Shown: positions 47,485 to 55,962 of the stretch, piece by piece | Layout of the letters: the number at the start of each line of letters is the position of its first letter | How positions within the stretch are numbered: the stretch's first letter is position 1 | Assembly: GCA_016715825.1 (NCBI GenBank) | Contig: JADJXO010000007.1 | Location: forward strand, 1-64,000 | Source of the DNA: Nitrospira sp. | GTDB lineage: Bacteria > Nitrospirota > Nitrospiria > Nitrospirales > Nitrospiraceae | Length of the DNA: 64,000 nt | Direction: 5' to 3' | Made by a program: the position numbers and the translations under genes | The notes under the pieces: model-generated | Told to the model about the DNA's origin: nothing | What the model saw: the letters and a program-made list of their open reading frames with translations, nothing else | The model's database searches: none

Positions 47485-47619
47485 ATATACGCGACATTAC
47501 TGGGAACAGATTCGCACGTCAAATGACAATCTGAGTATCTGTCGATCTGTTGAATGCAGAAACTTCAAATGGCCCACCTCAACAGATCATCAGATCAACA
47601 CATTCCGTGACGGAGTCAC

Positions 47620-48495
47620 ATGCCGGACCAGTGGATCGATGTCTGTATCCAGGAAAAGCTGGATGCAGGGGAGTTATTGAGTCGGTTGAATGATGCGGCA
47701 GTGCAAGGCGCATGGGAAGATCATGGCGTGATCCATCTGTATTGGCCGGAGGCTCAGTGGAGCGAGGCACGGCTTGTCTCATTGCGGCTGGCCCTCGCCG
47801 ACCTGGCGCCGTCGCTTGGGGAGGTTCCTGTGTCGGTGAACCAGGTTCCCTCCCAGGATTGGAACGAAGTCTGGGCTCGTTCCGTGCAGCCCCTCTGGAT
47901 CGGAAAACTGGTCGTTCGACCCAGTTGGGAGTGGGTCACGCTGGACGCGAACGACATCGAGATCGTGCTGGATCCGAAACAAGCCTTCGGCACCGGTCAT
48001 CATGCGACGACGCGCATGGTGCTCATGTGGTTGCAGCAAGACATCCGCGGTGGAGAAAGGGTGCTGGATGTCGGTGCCGGTAGCGCCATCTTGGCCATGG
48101 CTGCGGTAAAGCTTGGTGCGGCGTCCGCTGTCGGTGTTGAGATTGATCCTGTCGCGGTCGATTGTGCGAGAGAGTATGTCGCCCAGAATGGATTGAACGA
48201 TCAGATCGACATCCTGTGCGGGACGTTGGCTGATTTGCCACTGGAAAGGCAACCAGTCGCCGATCTCGTGTTGGCTAATCTCGATCGACAGACGGTCTTG
48301 AATCTTGCCGACGACTTGGCCGGGTTGGTGATGCAGGGGGCGAAACTCGTGGTCTCCGGCATTCTCGTTGAACAGCAGGTTGAAATCATCGATCACTTGT
48401 CCGGTCTTGGCCTGGTGTGCACGGAGCGGTGTGAGGAAGAGGGGTGGGTAGCCATGAAATTTTTGAAGCCAGACCCGTGTGACGGAGAGGGCTAA
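47620..48495 (+). CDS. prmA: Ribosomal protein L11 methyltransferase
   Basis: 291 residues. PrmA trimethylates L11. Diagnostic segments: DWNEVWARSVQPLWIGKLVV, DPKQAFGTGHHATTRMVLMW, SAM motif VLDVGAGSAILAMAAVKLGA, and ADLVLANLDRQTVL in place of the usual ANI loop. It diverges from the MutS-like gene across a 135-base gap that shows no clear promoter. The MOSC gene follows two bases after its stop. Confidence 0.92.
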   Translation: MPDQWIDVCIQEKLDAGELLSRLNDAAVQGAWEDHGVIHLYWPEAQWSEARLVSLRLALADLAPSLGEVPVSVNQVPSQDWNEVWARSVQPLWIGKLVVRPSWEWVTLDANDIEIVLDPKQAFGTGHHATTRMVLMWLQQDIRGGERVLDVGAGSAILAMAAVKLGAASAVGVEIDPVAVDCAREYVAQNGLNDQIDILCGTLADLPLERQPVADLVLANLDRQTVLNLADDLAGLVMQGAKLVVSGILVEQQVEIIDHLSGLGLVCTERCEEEGWVAMKFLKPDPCDGEG

Positions 48496-48497
48496 CG

Positions 48498-48980
48498 ATG
48501 CCGAGCAGGCCGCCCTATCCCCATGTGCATCAGATCAACGTATCCGACGGGGGAGTTCCGAAACTCCCCGTCTGGGAAGCCACGCTCAGTAAAGAGGGGC
48601 TGGCTGGCGATCGGCAGCGCAACCTCAAGTTCCACGGTGGATCGGATCGTGCCGTCTGTTTGTATTCGCTCGAGCTCATTGAACGACTTCAAGATGAAGG
48701 CCACTCGATCGAAGCCGGGTCATCCGGGGAGAATCTGACTTTGTCGGGATTGGAGTGGGATTTGGTGAAACCCGGCATTCGATTGACGGTTGGACCTGAT
48801 GTCGAACTTGAGGTCACCAGCTATACGACTCCCTGCAGCCACAATGGCCGCTGGTTTCGTGATGAGGACTTCTCGCGCATTGCGCAGAAGCTCAATCCCG
48901 GCTGGAGTCGTGTCTATGCCAAGGTGCTGCACGGGGGTGTCGTAAGGCCGGGAGACGTGGTGGAGATAGAGAGCGAATAG
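48498..48980 (+). CDS. MOSC domain-containing protein
   Basis: 160 residues matching the stand-alone MOSC (MOCO sulfurase C-terminal-like) fold: INVSDGGVPKLPVWEATLSK, GLAGDRQRN, HGGSDRAVCLYS, SSGENLTLSGLEWD, and CSHNGRWF with the conserved cysteine. YiiM-like members reduce or bind molybdenum-cofactor-linked substrates. It is co-directional with and almost abuts prmA. Confidence 0.88.
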   Translation: MPSRPPYPHVHQINVSDGGVPKLPVWEATLSKEGLAGDRQRNLKFHGGSDRAVCLYSLELIERLQDEGHSIEAGSSGENLTLSGLEWDLVKPGIRLTVGPDVELEVTSYTTPCSHNGRWFRDEDFSRIAQKLNPGWSRVYAKVLHGGVVRPGDVVEIESE

Positions 48981-49076
48981 CCGATGGCATATCGCGTATG
49001 GCAAGAAGCACAACCTTTCTCATGCCTCTTTACTTGTGACATCAGCTATTGGCCATAGGCTCTTGGAGTTAATCTG

Positions 49077-49736
49077 ATGGAACGCAAACTTGAACCAGAA
49101 CTCATGGACGATCCTAAGCAGGTTGAAGCCTATGGCAAAGCTGATTTCGAAGAAGAAAATCAGGGATTCGTTGAACGGTTTCGGGAATACTTCCCGGAGT
49201 TTGCACAGGGGATGGTTCTGGATCTTGGGTGTGGTCCGGGTGATATCCCCATCCGGTTCGCCAAGCTGTATCCCGATTGCCGAGTCATCGGGATCGACGC
49301 TTCTGCGCCGATGATTCAGCTCGGAGAACAGGCGGTGCAGCAGGCCGGTTTGACGGATCGCATTACGCTGCGCTGCGAACGGTTTGAAGAGATTGCCGGT
49401 GCCAGAATCGTCGATGCCGCGATCTCGAACAGCCTGCTTCATCATCTGCCGAATCCGTTGCAGCTCTGGCAGAAGCTTCGCCAGCTTGTGAAGCCCGGGG
49501 CACCGGTGTTGGTGATGGACCTGCTCCGGCCAGACTCGCCGGAAGCGGCACAGGCCATCGTCGATCAATATGCCTCCAATGAACCGGACATTCTGCGCCG
49601 GGATTTTTACAATTCCTTGCTCGCAGCTTTTACTGAAGATGAAATCGGTACGCAGCTAGCTCGCATGAATCTCACCAGGTTGTTGATCGACATCCCCGAT
49701 GACCGGCATTGGGTGGTTGGGGGAATCATTTATTGA
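49077..49736 (+). CDS. Class I SAM-dependent methyltransferase
   Basis: 219 residues. SAM motif VLDLGCGPGDIPIRFAKLYP, acidic residue in VIGIDASAPM, ISNSLLHHLPNP and LVKPGAPVLVMDLLRP. The conserved N-terminus YGKADFEEENQGFVERF is typical of a family found in many bacteria without a known substrate. GGAG is eight bases before the ATG. It lies 96 bases after the MOSC gene. Confidence 0.82.
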   Translation: MERKLEPELMDDPKQVEAYGKADFEEENQGFVERFREYFPEFAQGMVLDLGCGPGDIPIRFAKLYPDCRVIGIDASAPMIQLGEQAVQQAGLTDRITLRCERFEEIAGARIVDAAISNSLLHHLPNPLQLWQKLRQLVKPGAPVLVMDLLRPDSPEAAQAIVDQYASNEPDILRRDFYNSLLAAFTEDEIGTQLARMNLTRLLIDIPDDRHWVVGGIIY

Positions 49737-49743
49737 GGGGTAT

Positions 49744-50097
49744 ATGCGAGAAGATTCATGGATCATCTTGAGAGGACGATTGCGTGATTGCTGGACTTTG
49801 GTGGGTAGCTTTATCTTTATCGCAGTCATTTCTGCCGGGTGCGGTGAACGAGAAAACTTCCTAGAAATAGAGATGCCGACGGATCTTCGAAGTATTGAAC
49901 CGGCATCATCTTCAACTGGGTCGACAAGTACTGGGGTTGAGCCAGGAAAGGTGATCGCGACTCTGAAAGCAGGCGAGACGGCCCATGTCGTCGCTGTCTA
50001 CCACGGTGAGAATTTTGATGGCTTCAAAGTCAAGCTTGCCGACGGTACTGAGGGACTTATTCTTGCCGGGGACACCTTCAAGGTCGTAACTCGGTGA
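49744..50097 (+). CDS. Small SH3-like lipoprotein
   Basis: 117 residues from the ATG at 49744 with GAGGGG just upstream. A signal sequence ends at the lipobox VISAGC (Cys33). After a Ser/Thr-rich spacer the C-terminal part (VIATLKAGETAHVVAVYHGE, FKVKLADGTEGLILAGD) has the shape of a bacterial SH3 domain, as used for cell-wall binding. It starts seven bases after the methyltransferase stop. Confidence 0.65.
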   Translation: MREDSWIILRGRLRDCWTLVGSFIFIAVISAGCGERENFLEIEMPTDLRSIEPASSSTGSTSTGVEPGKVIATLKAGETAHVVAVYHGENFDGFKVKLADGTEGLILAGDTFKVVTR

Positions 50098-50230
50098 GTC
50101 CTGGCTAAAACAACTCCCAACCCTGCTTGTCACACACAGAAGCATCACGTGCCAACTTGCTGCCTGATAACGAAAGGTATACCGGGCATTGTGCTCAGTA
50201 GGTAGCTCTTATCCGGGTCAGGAAACATAG

Positions 50231-51082
50231 ATGGTCAGACGCGAGATGAATGCAGACGGCGTTCCGATCGTCATCCAACAGGACCTCTCTCCCACCGTAT
50301 ATCTTGACCACTGGGCTTTGCGGAAGTTTTCACAAGACTCTGTGCTGGCAAAGCGGTTTACACGCACGTTGGAAGGACGCGGAGGTACGCTTGCGCTCTC
50401 TTGGCTGAACCTGGCTGAGTTCTCAAAGGTCACTGACCAAGACCAAGGAAAGATGGCGGAAGAATTTTGTGCAGCTAATTTCCCGAGAATCTTTTTTCTC
50501 GACTCGGACCCGTTCTCAGTAATCCAACGGGAGGATGAAATATTGTCTGGCCGTATTAGGGTGCCTGTCCCACCACACGCTGATGCTGGATTTCTTAGCG
50601 CGTTCGACCAACTGAATTCGGACACGCTTACTGATTTCACGATGCGCAAACTCTTCCGAAGAGTTCAGAGCAATCGTCTGCACTCTGATTTTGACAAACT
50701 AGCCGACACCGTGGCCCAGCGCATTGAGGCGCTAAGGAATAAGCATAATCAGAGACGAGAGCTGCGCTCTGCAGTAGCGCGGTTGCCAGCGGGCCTTAAG
50801 ATTCAACGGGGGACTCGATACGTTCTCCGGGAGTTGGCGCGAACGCTTCTCCTTGATAAGGGCGTGAAGGTGTCGAGGAATCATGCGATTGACTTCATGC
50901 ATGCTGTTGTCCCGCTTTCGTATTGTGAGTACGTGCTCTTAGACAAGCACTGGGAGACCCAGGTTGAAAAGGTTCGCTCACGCCTTAGCAAAATGGCTTT
51001 CAATGTGTCGCTCGCACGGGCCTATTCAGAGAAGCCTGAAAGAATCGAGAAATTCTTTTCTGATCTGGAGAGTAGGAGCTAA
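50231..51082 (+). CDS. PIN-like domain protein, stand-alone
   Basis: 283 residues, no signal peptide. Four acidic residues stand where a PIN nuclease would have its metal site: Asp26 in VYLDHWALRKFS, Glu63 in SWLNLAEFSK, Asp221 in NHAIDFMHAVVPL and Asp238 in EYVLLDKHW. The middle is helical and basic (LADTVAQRIEALRNKHNQRR). Unlike VapC toxins it is long and has no antitoxin gene beside it. It begins an accessory stretch with toxin-antitoxin genes and pilT fragments. An RNase role is inferred from the motif layout only. Confidence 0.55.
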   Translation: MVRREMNADGVPIVIQQDLSPTVYLDHWALRKFSQDSVLAKRFTRTLEGRGGTLALSWLNLAEFSKVTDQDQGKMAEEFCAANFPRIFFLDSDPFSVIQREDEILSGRIRVPVPPHADAGFLSAFDQLNSDTLTDFTMRKLFRRVQSNRLHSDFDKLADTVAQRIEALRNKHNQRRELRSAVARLPAGLKIQRGTRYVLRELARTLLLDKGVKVSRNHAIDFMHAVVPLSYCEYVLLDKHWETQVEKVRSRLSKMAFNVSLARAYSEKPERIEKFFSDLESRS

Positions 51083-51264
51083 AACTGCAGTCGACATGAT
51101 CAACGAAGATGAAGCTAGGAGTTCGTCTTGCTCCGTGCATACTCGCGTGCGGACATATCTGGCGTCACATTGTGTTCTGTACAAACACGATCTTAGGGAT
51201 GGTGCCTGCACAGATCGCCGCGCGTCGACTTTCTAGGCGACCTAATCACGACCATTGCTCGTTG

Positions 51265-51480
51265 TTACTGCAGCGCATCCGGTGGAGCTTTGAGGAGCTT
51301 GGCGAAGCGGTTCTTATCGATAGACTTCTCGTACGCCTCTTCCGGTGAAATCCATTTCTTCGTGAGGAGATCCTGAATCGCGTCATCCAAGGTCTGCATG
51401 GCTGAGGCGATCGGAAGCGTTTTGGCGTTCCGGATAAGATTGCTGACGGCTGGGGTGCAGACCAAGATCTTTAGCTCTCT
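51265..51480 (-). pseudogene. 3'-end fragment of a pilT gene (copy 1)
   Basis: About 215 bases nearly identical to the last part of the complete pilT at 53984-55063, coding ILVCTPAVSNLIRNAKT and TLDDAIQDLLTKKWISPEEA to the stop. A 24-base piece between two GTCTGCATG repeats in pilT is missing here, removing eight residues in frame. Everything upstream of the homology, including the ATPase domain, is absent. Confidence 0.85.
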
Positions 51481-51520
51481 CACGGGCGTTTCATCATTCT
51501 ATTCCCGTATTGCCTGATAA

Positions 51521-51561
51521 TTGGCATTGCCGATGGTGTCTCGGTTATGTACACTGTACAT
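51521..51561 (+). promoter_or_regulatory. Promoter and palindromic operator of brnTA
   Basis: -35 TTGGCA (51521-51526) and -10 TTATGT (51545-51550) are 18 bases apart. The palindrome ATGTACA-C-TGTACAT (51547-51561) overlaps the -10 and ends directly at the brnT start codon. Transcription should begin only a few bases before the ATG, so the message may be leaderless. BrnTA systems are known to be autorepressed through BrnA; this palindrome is the obvious candidate site. Confidence 0.6.
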
Positions 51562-51846
51562 ATGCATGAGTTGCGCTTCGAATGGGATGAAGCAAAGAAT
51601 CGCAGCAATATAAAAAAGCACGGCGTCTCATTCGAAGAAGCGCAGACGGTATTTCTCGATGATCATGCGATCAGATTCTACGATCCCGATCACTCCGGCG
51701 ACGAAGATCGCTTTCTCATGCTGGGTATCAGCTTCAGAATGCGGGTACTGGTTGTCTGCCATTGCTACAGGGAAAGTGATCGAGTTATCCGGATCATCTC
51801 GGCACGGAAAGCCACCCGAAGTGAAACCAGAATCTATAAGAGGTGA
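51562..51846 (+). CDS. brnT: BrnT family toxin (ribonuclease)
   Basis: 94 residues. The sequence FEWDEAKNRSNIKKHGVSFE, VFLDDHAIRFYDPDHSGDED, RFLMLGIS, VVCHCYRESDRVIRIISARK is the BrnT (RelE-like fold) pattern, with the usual Arg/Lys catalytic candidates. The start at 51562 is preferred over 51547 because the upstream codons form the operator palindrome. The antitoxin gene follows after three bases. Confidence 0.9.
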   Translation: MHELRFEWDEAKNRSNIKKHGVSFEEAQTVFLDDHAIRFYDPDHSGDEDRFLMLGISFRMRVLVVCHCYRESDRVIRIISARKATRSETRIYKR

Positions 51847-51849
51847 TAG

Positions 51850-52068
51850 ATGAGAGAACAATATGACTTTTCGAAGATGAAGGGTGTTCGGAATCCCTAC
51901 CGGAAATTGCTCAAGAAGCCCATCACGATTAGATTGGACGGCACAACAATATCTTATTTTAAAGGACTGGCCGATGAGCTTGGCATGCCGTATCAGCATC
52001 TTATCAATCTGTACCTGAGGGATTGTGCCCTCAACCAGAAAAAGCTGGAGCTCAAGTGGGCATCCTGA
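51850..52068 (+). CDS. brnA: BrnA family antitoxin
   Basis: 72 residues. The opening MREQYDFSKMKGVRNPY binds the toxin in this family. KKPITIRLDGTTISYFKGLA followed by YQHLINLYLRDCA is the ribbon-helix-helix DNA-binding part. It should neutralise BrnT and repress the operon. The gene order toxin then antitoxin is normal for BrnTA. Confidence 0.9.
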   Translation: MREQYDFSKMKGVRNPYRKLLKKPITIRLDGTTISYFKGLADELGMPYQHLINLYLRDCALNQKKLELKWAS

Positions 52069-52240
52069 TGTTTTTGCGAGGTCAGGCCATTGTTTCATTG
52101 TCTCTTGTGGCGCCCCATCAACCTCGAAAGGCAAAGAAGGTTTATCTCTTGTTCAGTTAGGCACTACGCTAACTGGGAGGCCATAAGGGACTAGTTGTAA
52201 GTGAATCGCGTATCGTTCTCTATGACGACGTGAATCGAAG

Positions 52241-52389
52241 CTACTGCAGCGCATCCGGTGGAGTTTTGAGGAGCTTAGCGAATCGGTTCTTGTCGATGGA
52301 CTTCTCGTACGCTTCTTCCGGCGCAATCCATTTCTTCGTGAGGAGATCTTGAATTGCGTCATCCAAAGTCTGCCTGCCGACGTTCTTCT
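52241..52389 (-). pseudogene. 3'-end fragment of a pilT gene (copy 2)
   Basis: About 149 bases matching the last 49 codons of pilT (QTLDDAIQDLLTKKWIAPEE to APPDALQ-type end, here TPPDALQ). The homology stops abruptly after CCGACGTTCTT; beyond it the sequence is unrelated. Same orientation as copy 1 and the complete gene, and beginning at the stop codon in all three. Confidence 0.85.
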
Positions 52390-52469
52390 TAAGCCTATGG
52401 GGGTCGGTATCTTGAGCTTGTGATTTGATCTCCATACGGGTTTGCTGCCCGTTCAGATCGCCACGTGCC

Positions 52470-53519
52470 TCAAGGGCAAGTTACCGGTTGTTGGATAGTA
52501 GTCCAAGAACCATTGGTCTCCTGTCGCTGAAGCCTGCAAACAGGCGCTGGTGGTGGAGTAGTCGAAATCGTGCCAACCGCGATTCGGTCCCAATGGAAGC
52601 GGACGGTCTGGTCCCCTGGCAATGTGCCCGCCACGACTCCCGCAAAATATGTGTAGATGGGACGGTTTGTCAGGGCGCTTGGTAGAGCCGGGAGGCCGGT
52701 CTGTGCAAAGTAGCGATAGCCGTTCACATAGAGTTCGAGAGAGGTAGGCGTAAGCTCAAGCCGAAATCGATCACGGCAATTCACATCAGGGTCGGAACCA
52801 TTACAGACGCGAAACTTCGTGGCCCCCTCTCCCCAGGGTCCTCCGCCCTCCGAAACCTGCCCGACTTTTTGGAAGAAGGACATCTCCCAAATTCGGCCTC
52901 CCTGATTAATTCCACGAGCACTATTGTCGAAAAGTGAACAGACGATAATCCGATCCGTCTGGAGCCGGCATCCGAGGGTATAGTGACCGGGGAAGTGATC
53001 ATATGCGTATAGTGCATCGGCTCGTTCTCCCGTCGGATTCTGGGCCGTCGTAATGACGATCTCGCCCCAAATCCCGTTCCCGTAGCTCTGTACTCCGGCC
53101 GCAAAATCAGTTTCGATGATCAATTTGTCGTTATCGAACTGGAAGGCGCGTTCGGGCCGCAGCACGGTTCCCCCTTTTCGATCAGCCGCGACATCTTGCA
53201 TCCAATGGTCGTTATGGCGGAAATGCGCAAAACGTGTGGTAGCGCCTAATTGGAATTCTCGGTAGCCATTTCCCATGGGTGCATTGGACAAACCATGTTG
53301 AAAATCATCCGTCCAGGCATTCCCTCCTTGATGAAAGGTAGCGGAACCGGTGGCACCCTCAGGCAGACACCAGATAGGGACAGCCGGAGGCAACGCGCCA
53401 ATTGGTGTTCCACGCGAGGTGCACCGGGCGTCTTGTGCCCAGGAGGCCAGAGGTAGGCTTATCACCAAGCTGGCTGACACAACGATGAGGAACAACCGTG
53501 ACACATGATGTCGGGACAT
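52470..53519 (-). CDS. Secreted protein of unknown function, probably beta-sandwich
   Basis: 349 residues from the ATG at 53519 (AAGGAG seven bases upstream). A clear signal peptide (LFLIVVSASLVISLPLASWA) is present. The mature part is rich in aromatic residues, Gly and Asn and looks all-beta: FQFDNDKLIIETDFAAGVQS, GIWGEIVITTAQNP, FRLELTPTSLELYVNGYRYF. The last segment resembles the concanavalin-like folds of sugar-binding or glucanase proteins. Paired cysteines suggest disulfides. No catalytic motif is identified. It lies between pilT copy 2 and the complete pilT. Confidence 0.65.
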   Translation of the reverse strand: MSRHHVSRLFLIVVSASLVISLPLASWAQDARCTSRGTPIGALPPAVPIWCLPEGATGSATFHQGGNAWTDDFQHGLSNAPMGNGYREFQLGATTRFAHFRHNDHWMQDVAADRKGGTVLRPERAFQFDNDKLIIETDFAAGVQSYGNGIWGEIVITTAQNPTGERADALYAYDHFPGHYTLGCRLQTDRIIVCSLFDNSARGINQGGRIWEMSFFQKVGQVSEGGGPWGEGATKFRVCNGSDPDVNCRDRFRLELTPTSLELYVNGYRYFAQTGLPALPSALTNRPIYTYFAGVVAGTLPGDQTVRFHWDRIAVGTISTTPPPAPVCRLQRQETNGSWTTIQQPVTCP

Positions 53520-53983
53520 GATGGAACTCCTTTCGATGCTGGATACCGTCGTGCGCAAAAGTATGAACTCGTGTATAAGGCGTGCTTGGTCAACTTGGAC
53601 ATATCGGTAGCCCCTAAGAGATGCATGTCCCATTCCACAGACGGACCGTAAAGGATTGTACAAACCTAAGGGAGTCAACCGGTTCTGTGGAGTGATTATG
53701 ATGCGTGCGTGACCATTGTGTAATGGTTGTAGGGATAAGCCTTCATTTCACCGTCGGATGATACGTAACAGGCAGTGGCTAGGGTGAAACATTGGTCTGT
53801 GTACATGGCAAACTGCGAGGCTGACCTCATGCTTGTTGAGTGATGATGTTCTGGGAGGCAGAATTCTTGGGTGAGCAGGAGAGCGGCGTCGTTGTTGTGT
53901 ACCGCGCTATGAATAAGAAGGCGTACACCAAAAGAGTGGTGCAGTCGAAAGTCTGGGCTTGATATGCAGTGGCCCATCCATGA
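53520..53983. other. 464-base gap between the secreted-protein gene and pilT
   Basis: It presumably holds the promoter of the secreted-protein gene. A minus-strand open frame directly after pilT (53696-53977) is His/Ser-rich, lacks a ribosome binding site and resembles no protein. Nothing else was seen. Confidence 0.5.
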
Positions 53984-55063
53984 CTATTGCAGCGCATCCG
54001 GCGGGGTTTTGAGGAGCTTGGCGAAGCGGTTCTTGTCGATGGCCTTCTCGTAGGCCTCTTCCGGCGAGATCCATTTCTTGGTGAGCAGATCCTGAATTGC
54101 ATCATCCAAGGTCTGCATGCCGACGTTCTTCCCGGTCTGCATGGCTGAGGCGATCTGAAACGTTTTGGCGTCCCGGATGAGATTACTGACGGCCGGGGTG
54201 CAGACCAAGATCTCCAGCGCTGCACACCGTCCCTTCTGATCAATTCGCTTAAAGAGGTTCTGCGCGACGATGACGCGCAGCGCCGTAGAGAGCGTGTTGC
54301 GAATCTGCGGTTGCTCCGAGGACGGGAAGACTTCGATGATGCGGTCGACCGTCTTCGCGGCATTTTCCGTGTGCAGCGTGCCGAACACCAAATGCCCGGT
54401 TGCCGCTGCTTCCACCGCCAGCGCAATGGTCTCGAGATCTCGCATCTCGCCGACGAGGATAATATCCGGATCTTCTCGGAGGGCGCCCCGCAGAGCTGAG
54501 CCGAAGGTGACGGTGTGGAGGCCGATTTCTCGGTGGTTGACGATGCAGCTCTTGCTTTGATGGACGAACTCGATCGGATCTTCGATGGTCAGAATATGAT
54601 CTTTCCGATTGCGGTTGGCATAGTCGACCATCGCCGCCAAGGTGGTGGATTTACCGCTCCCGGTCGGCCCCGTCACGAGCACCAGCCCTTTCCGTAGCAT
54701 GGCCGCGCGTGTCAGTACGGGGGGGAGGCCCAGCTCTTCGGCAGAGACGATGGTGGTGGGAATCTTCCGAAACACTGCGCCAATGCCGTGCTTGTGGTTG
54801 AAAAAGTTTGATCGGAACCGGGCAACGCCGGCAATTTCATAGCCAAAGTCCACGTCACCGGTCGCTTCAAAGACTTCCTTCTTGGAACTCGGCGCGATCT
54901 CGTAGAGCATCTCATGAAGGGCCTGGTTCTCGAGCATGACGGTTCCCGGCAGACGTTCCAATTCACCGTTGATCCGAAAGCCTGGAACTTGGCCGGCAAT
55001 CAGATGAAGATCCGAAGCCTTGTGTTCAAGCATCATACGGAACAATTCATCGATTTTTGGCAT
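53984..55063 (-). CDS. pilT: Type IV pilus retraction ATPase PilT
   Basis: 359 residues, complete. N-terminal PAS-like domain (MLEHKASDLHLIAGQVPGFR), Walker A VTGPTGSGKSTTLAAMVDYA, Asp box ILTIEDPIEF, Walker B DIILVGEMRDLETIALAVEA, His box GHLVFGTLHT, and the C-terminal AVSNLIRDAK, which is the PilT retraction motif (usually AIRNLIRE) in altered form. No other pilus gene is nearby. Its 3' end is the source or sister of the fragments at 51.3 and 52.2 kb. Confidence 0.93.
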   Translation of the reverse strand: MPKIDELFRMMLEHKASDLHLIAGQVPGFRINGELERLPGTVMLENQALHEMLYEIAPSSKKEVFEATGDVDFGYEIAGVARFRSNFFNHKHGIGAVFRKIPTTIVSAEELGLPPVLTRAAMLRKGLVLVTGPTGSGKSTTLAAMVDYANRNRKDHILTIEDPIEFVHQSKSCIVNHREIGLHTVTFGSALRGALREDPDIILVGEMRDLETIALAVEAAATGHLVFGTLHTENAAKTVDRIIEVFPSSEQPQIRNTLSTALRVIVAQNLFKRIDQKGRCAALEILVCTPAVSNLIRDAKTFQIASAMQTGKNVGMQTLDDAIQDLLTKKWISPEEAYEKAIDKNRFAKLLKTPPDALQ

Positions 55064-55218
55064 GGGGCGTCAGTCTCCTTGTGAGTTGCACCTCCACTAT
55101 ACGGGTTTTTTGTATAGCGACAAGCAAAACTCGGTTCGCGCACGACTGATCATAAGCCCGCCCAGAAGGGCGGCCAGCCTCTTGTGCGAACCCAGCCGAT
55201 TCGATTACTGTCACCCTC

Positions 55219-55929
55219 ATGGAAGGCCAAACCAACGAACCGACAACCTCGGATGAGACGTCCGACAAGATCGTCATCTATTGGGAGCGGGAATACTCGA
55301 CCGCCTTTCCGCCGGAGCGGCTGAAGCTGGACTTTCACCCCCATCGGCCGATGTTGAGCAACATGACGTTGGATGAGCAGCGGGCGCTTGCCGCCGGCGG
55401 CTACAAGGTGTTGCCGGATGACTGTGGGCCGGTGCGAACGGTGGGCAACTATGGCTGGCTCATCCGCTGTCCGGCGGACGTGAAATTGCGCCGCACCGCC
55501 GAGGGTGTTCGGTGGCAATCGCCTCAGATCCTGCCGGAAGAGCGACTCCTCGGGTACAAGACCTTTTCCGGCATGTATGTCGATGTGATTCTGAACAGCG
55601 GCTACCCAAAACTCTGTTGCGGAGTTCGTCTCTATTATCCGAAGCATGTCGGCTTGATGATGAAGGATATGCCCAATCACTTTTATCACTACCCGGAACG
55701 GACCTTCACCGTGTGGGAAGGGATCAAGACGCAGGAGTACAAGCGCACCCCGAATCAGTATGCGTGGTTGCCGGACTACGAAGCCTTCACCGCCAACTTT
55801 CTCCTGCAGCTTCACAAGCCCACCTCGATCAAGCGTGGTGATCCGATCGGGATCATCTTGCCCGTTCTCTTGCCAAGACAGTTTGTGCTGGAGGAAATTC
55901 AGCACCCGCCTGCTTCGGGATCTGAGTGA
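55219..55929 (+). CDS. Hypothetical protein, possibly DUF6065-like
   Basis: 236 residues, no signal peptide. Aromatic-rich with segments KIVIYWEREYSTAFPPERLK, YGWLIRCPADVKLRRTAEG, GYPKLCCGVRLYYPKHVGLM and the C-terminal IKRGDPIGIILPVLLPRQF. The pattern (trapped WxIxCPADV, then a late GDPI) reminds me of DUF6065 proteins, a group of unknown function; this is uncertain. The FGE-like gene follows 33 bases after the stop, so they may share a transcript. Confidence 0.6.
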   Translation: MEGQTNEPTTSDETSDKIVIYWEREYSTAFPPERLKLDFHPHRPMLSNMTLDEQRALAAGGYKVLPDDCGPVRTVGNYGWLIRCPADVKLRRTAEGVRWQSPQILPEERLLGYKTFSGMYVDVILNSGYPKLCCGVRLYYPKHVGLMMKDMPNHFYHYPERTFTVWEGIKTQEYKRTPNQYAWLPDYEAFTANFLLQLHKPTSIKRGDPIGIILPVLLPRQFVLEEIQHPPASGSE

Positions 55930-55962
55930 GTGTGTCGGGGGCAGTTAAGGTGTGATCGCGCA

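Noticed and set aside
53696..53977. Minus-strand open frame of 93 codons just after pilT
   Set aside because: No ribosome binding site, odd His/Ser-rich composition and no recognisable protein; likely chance.
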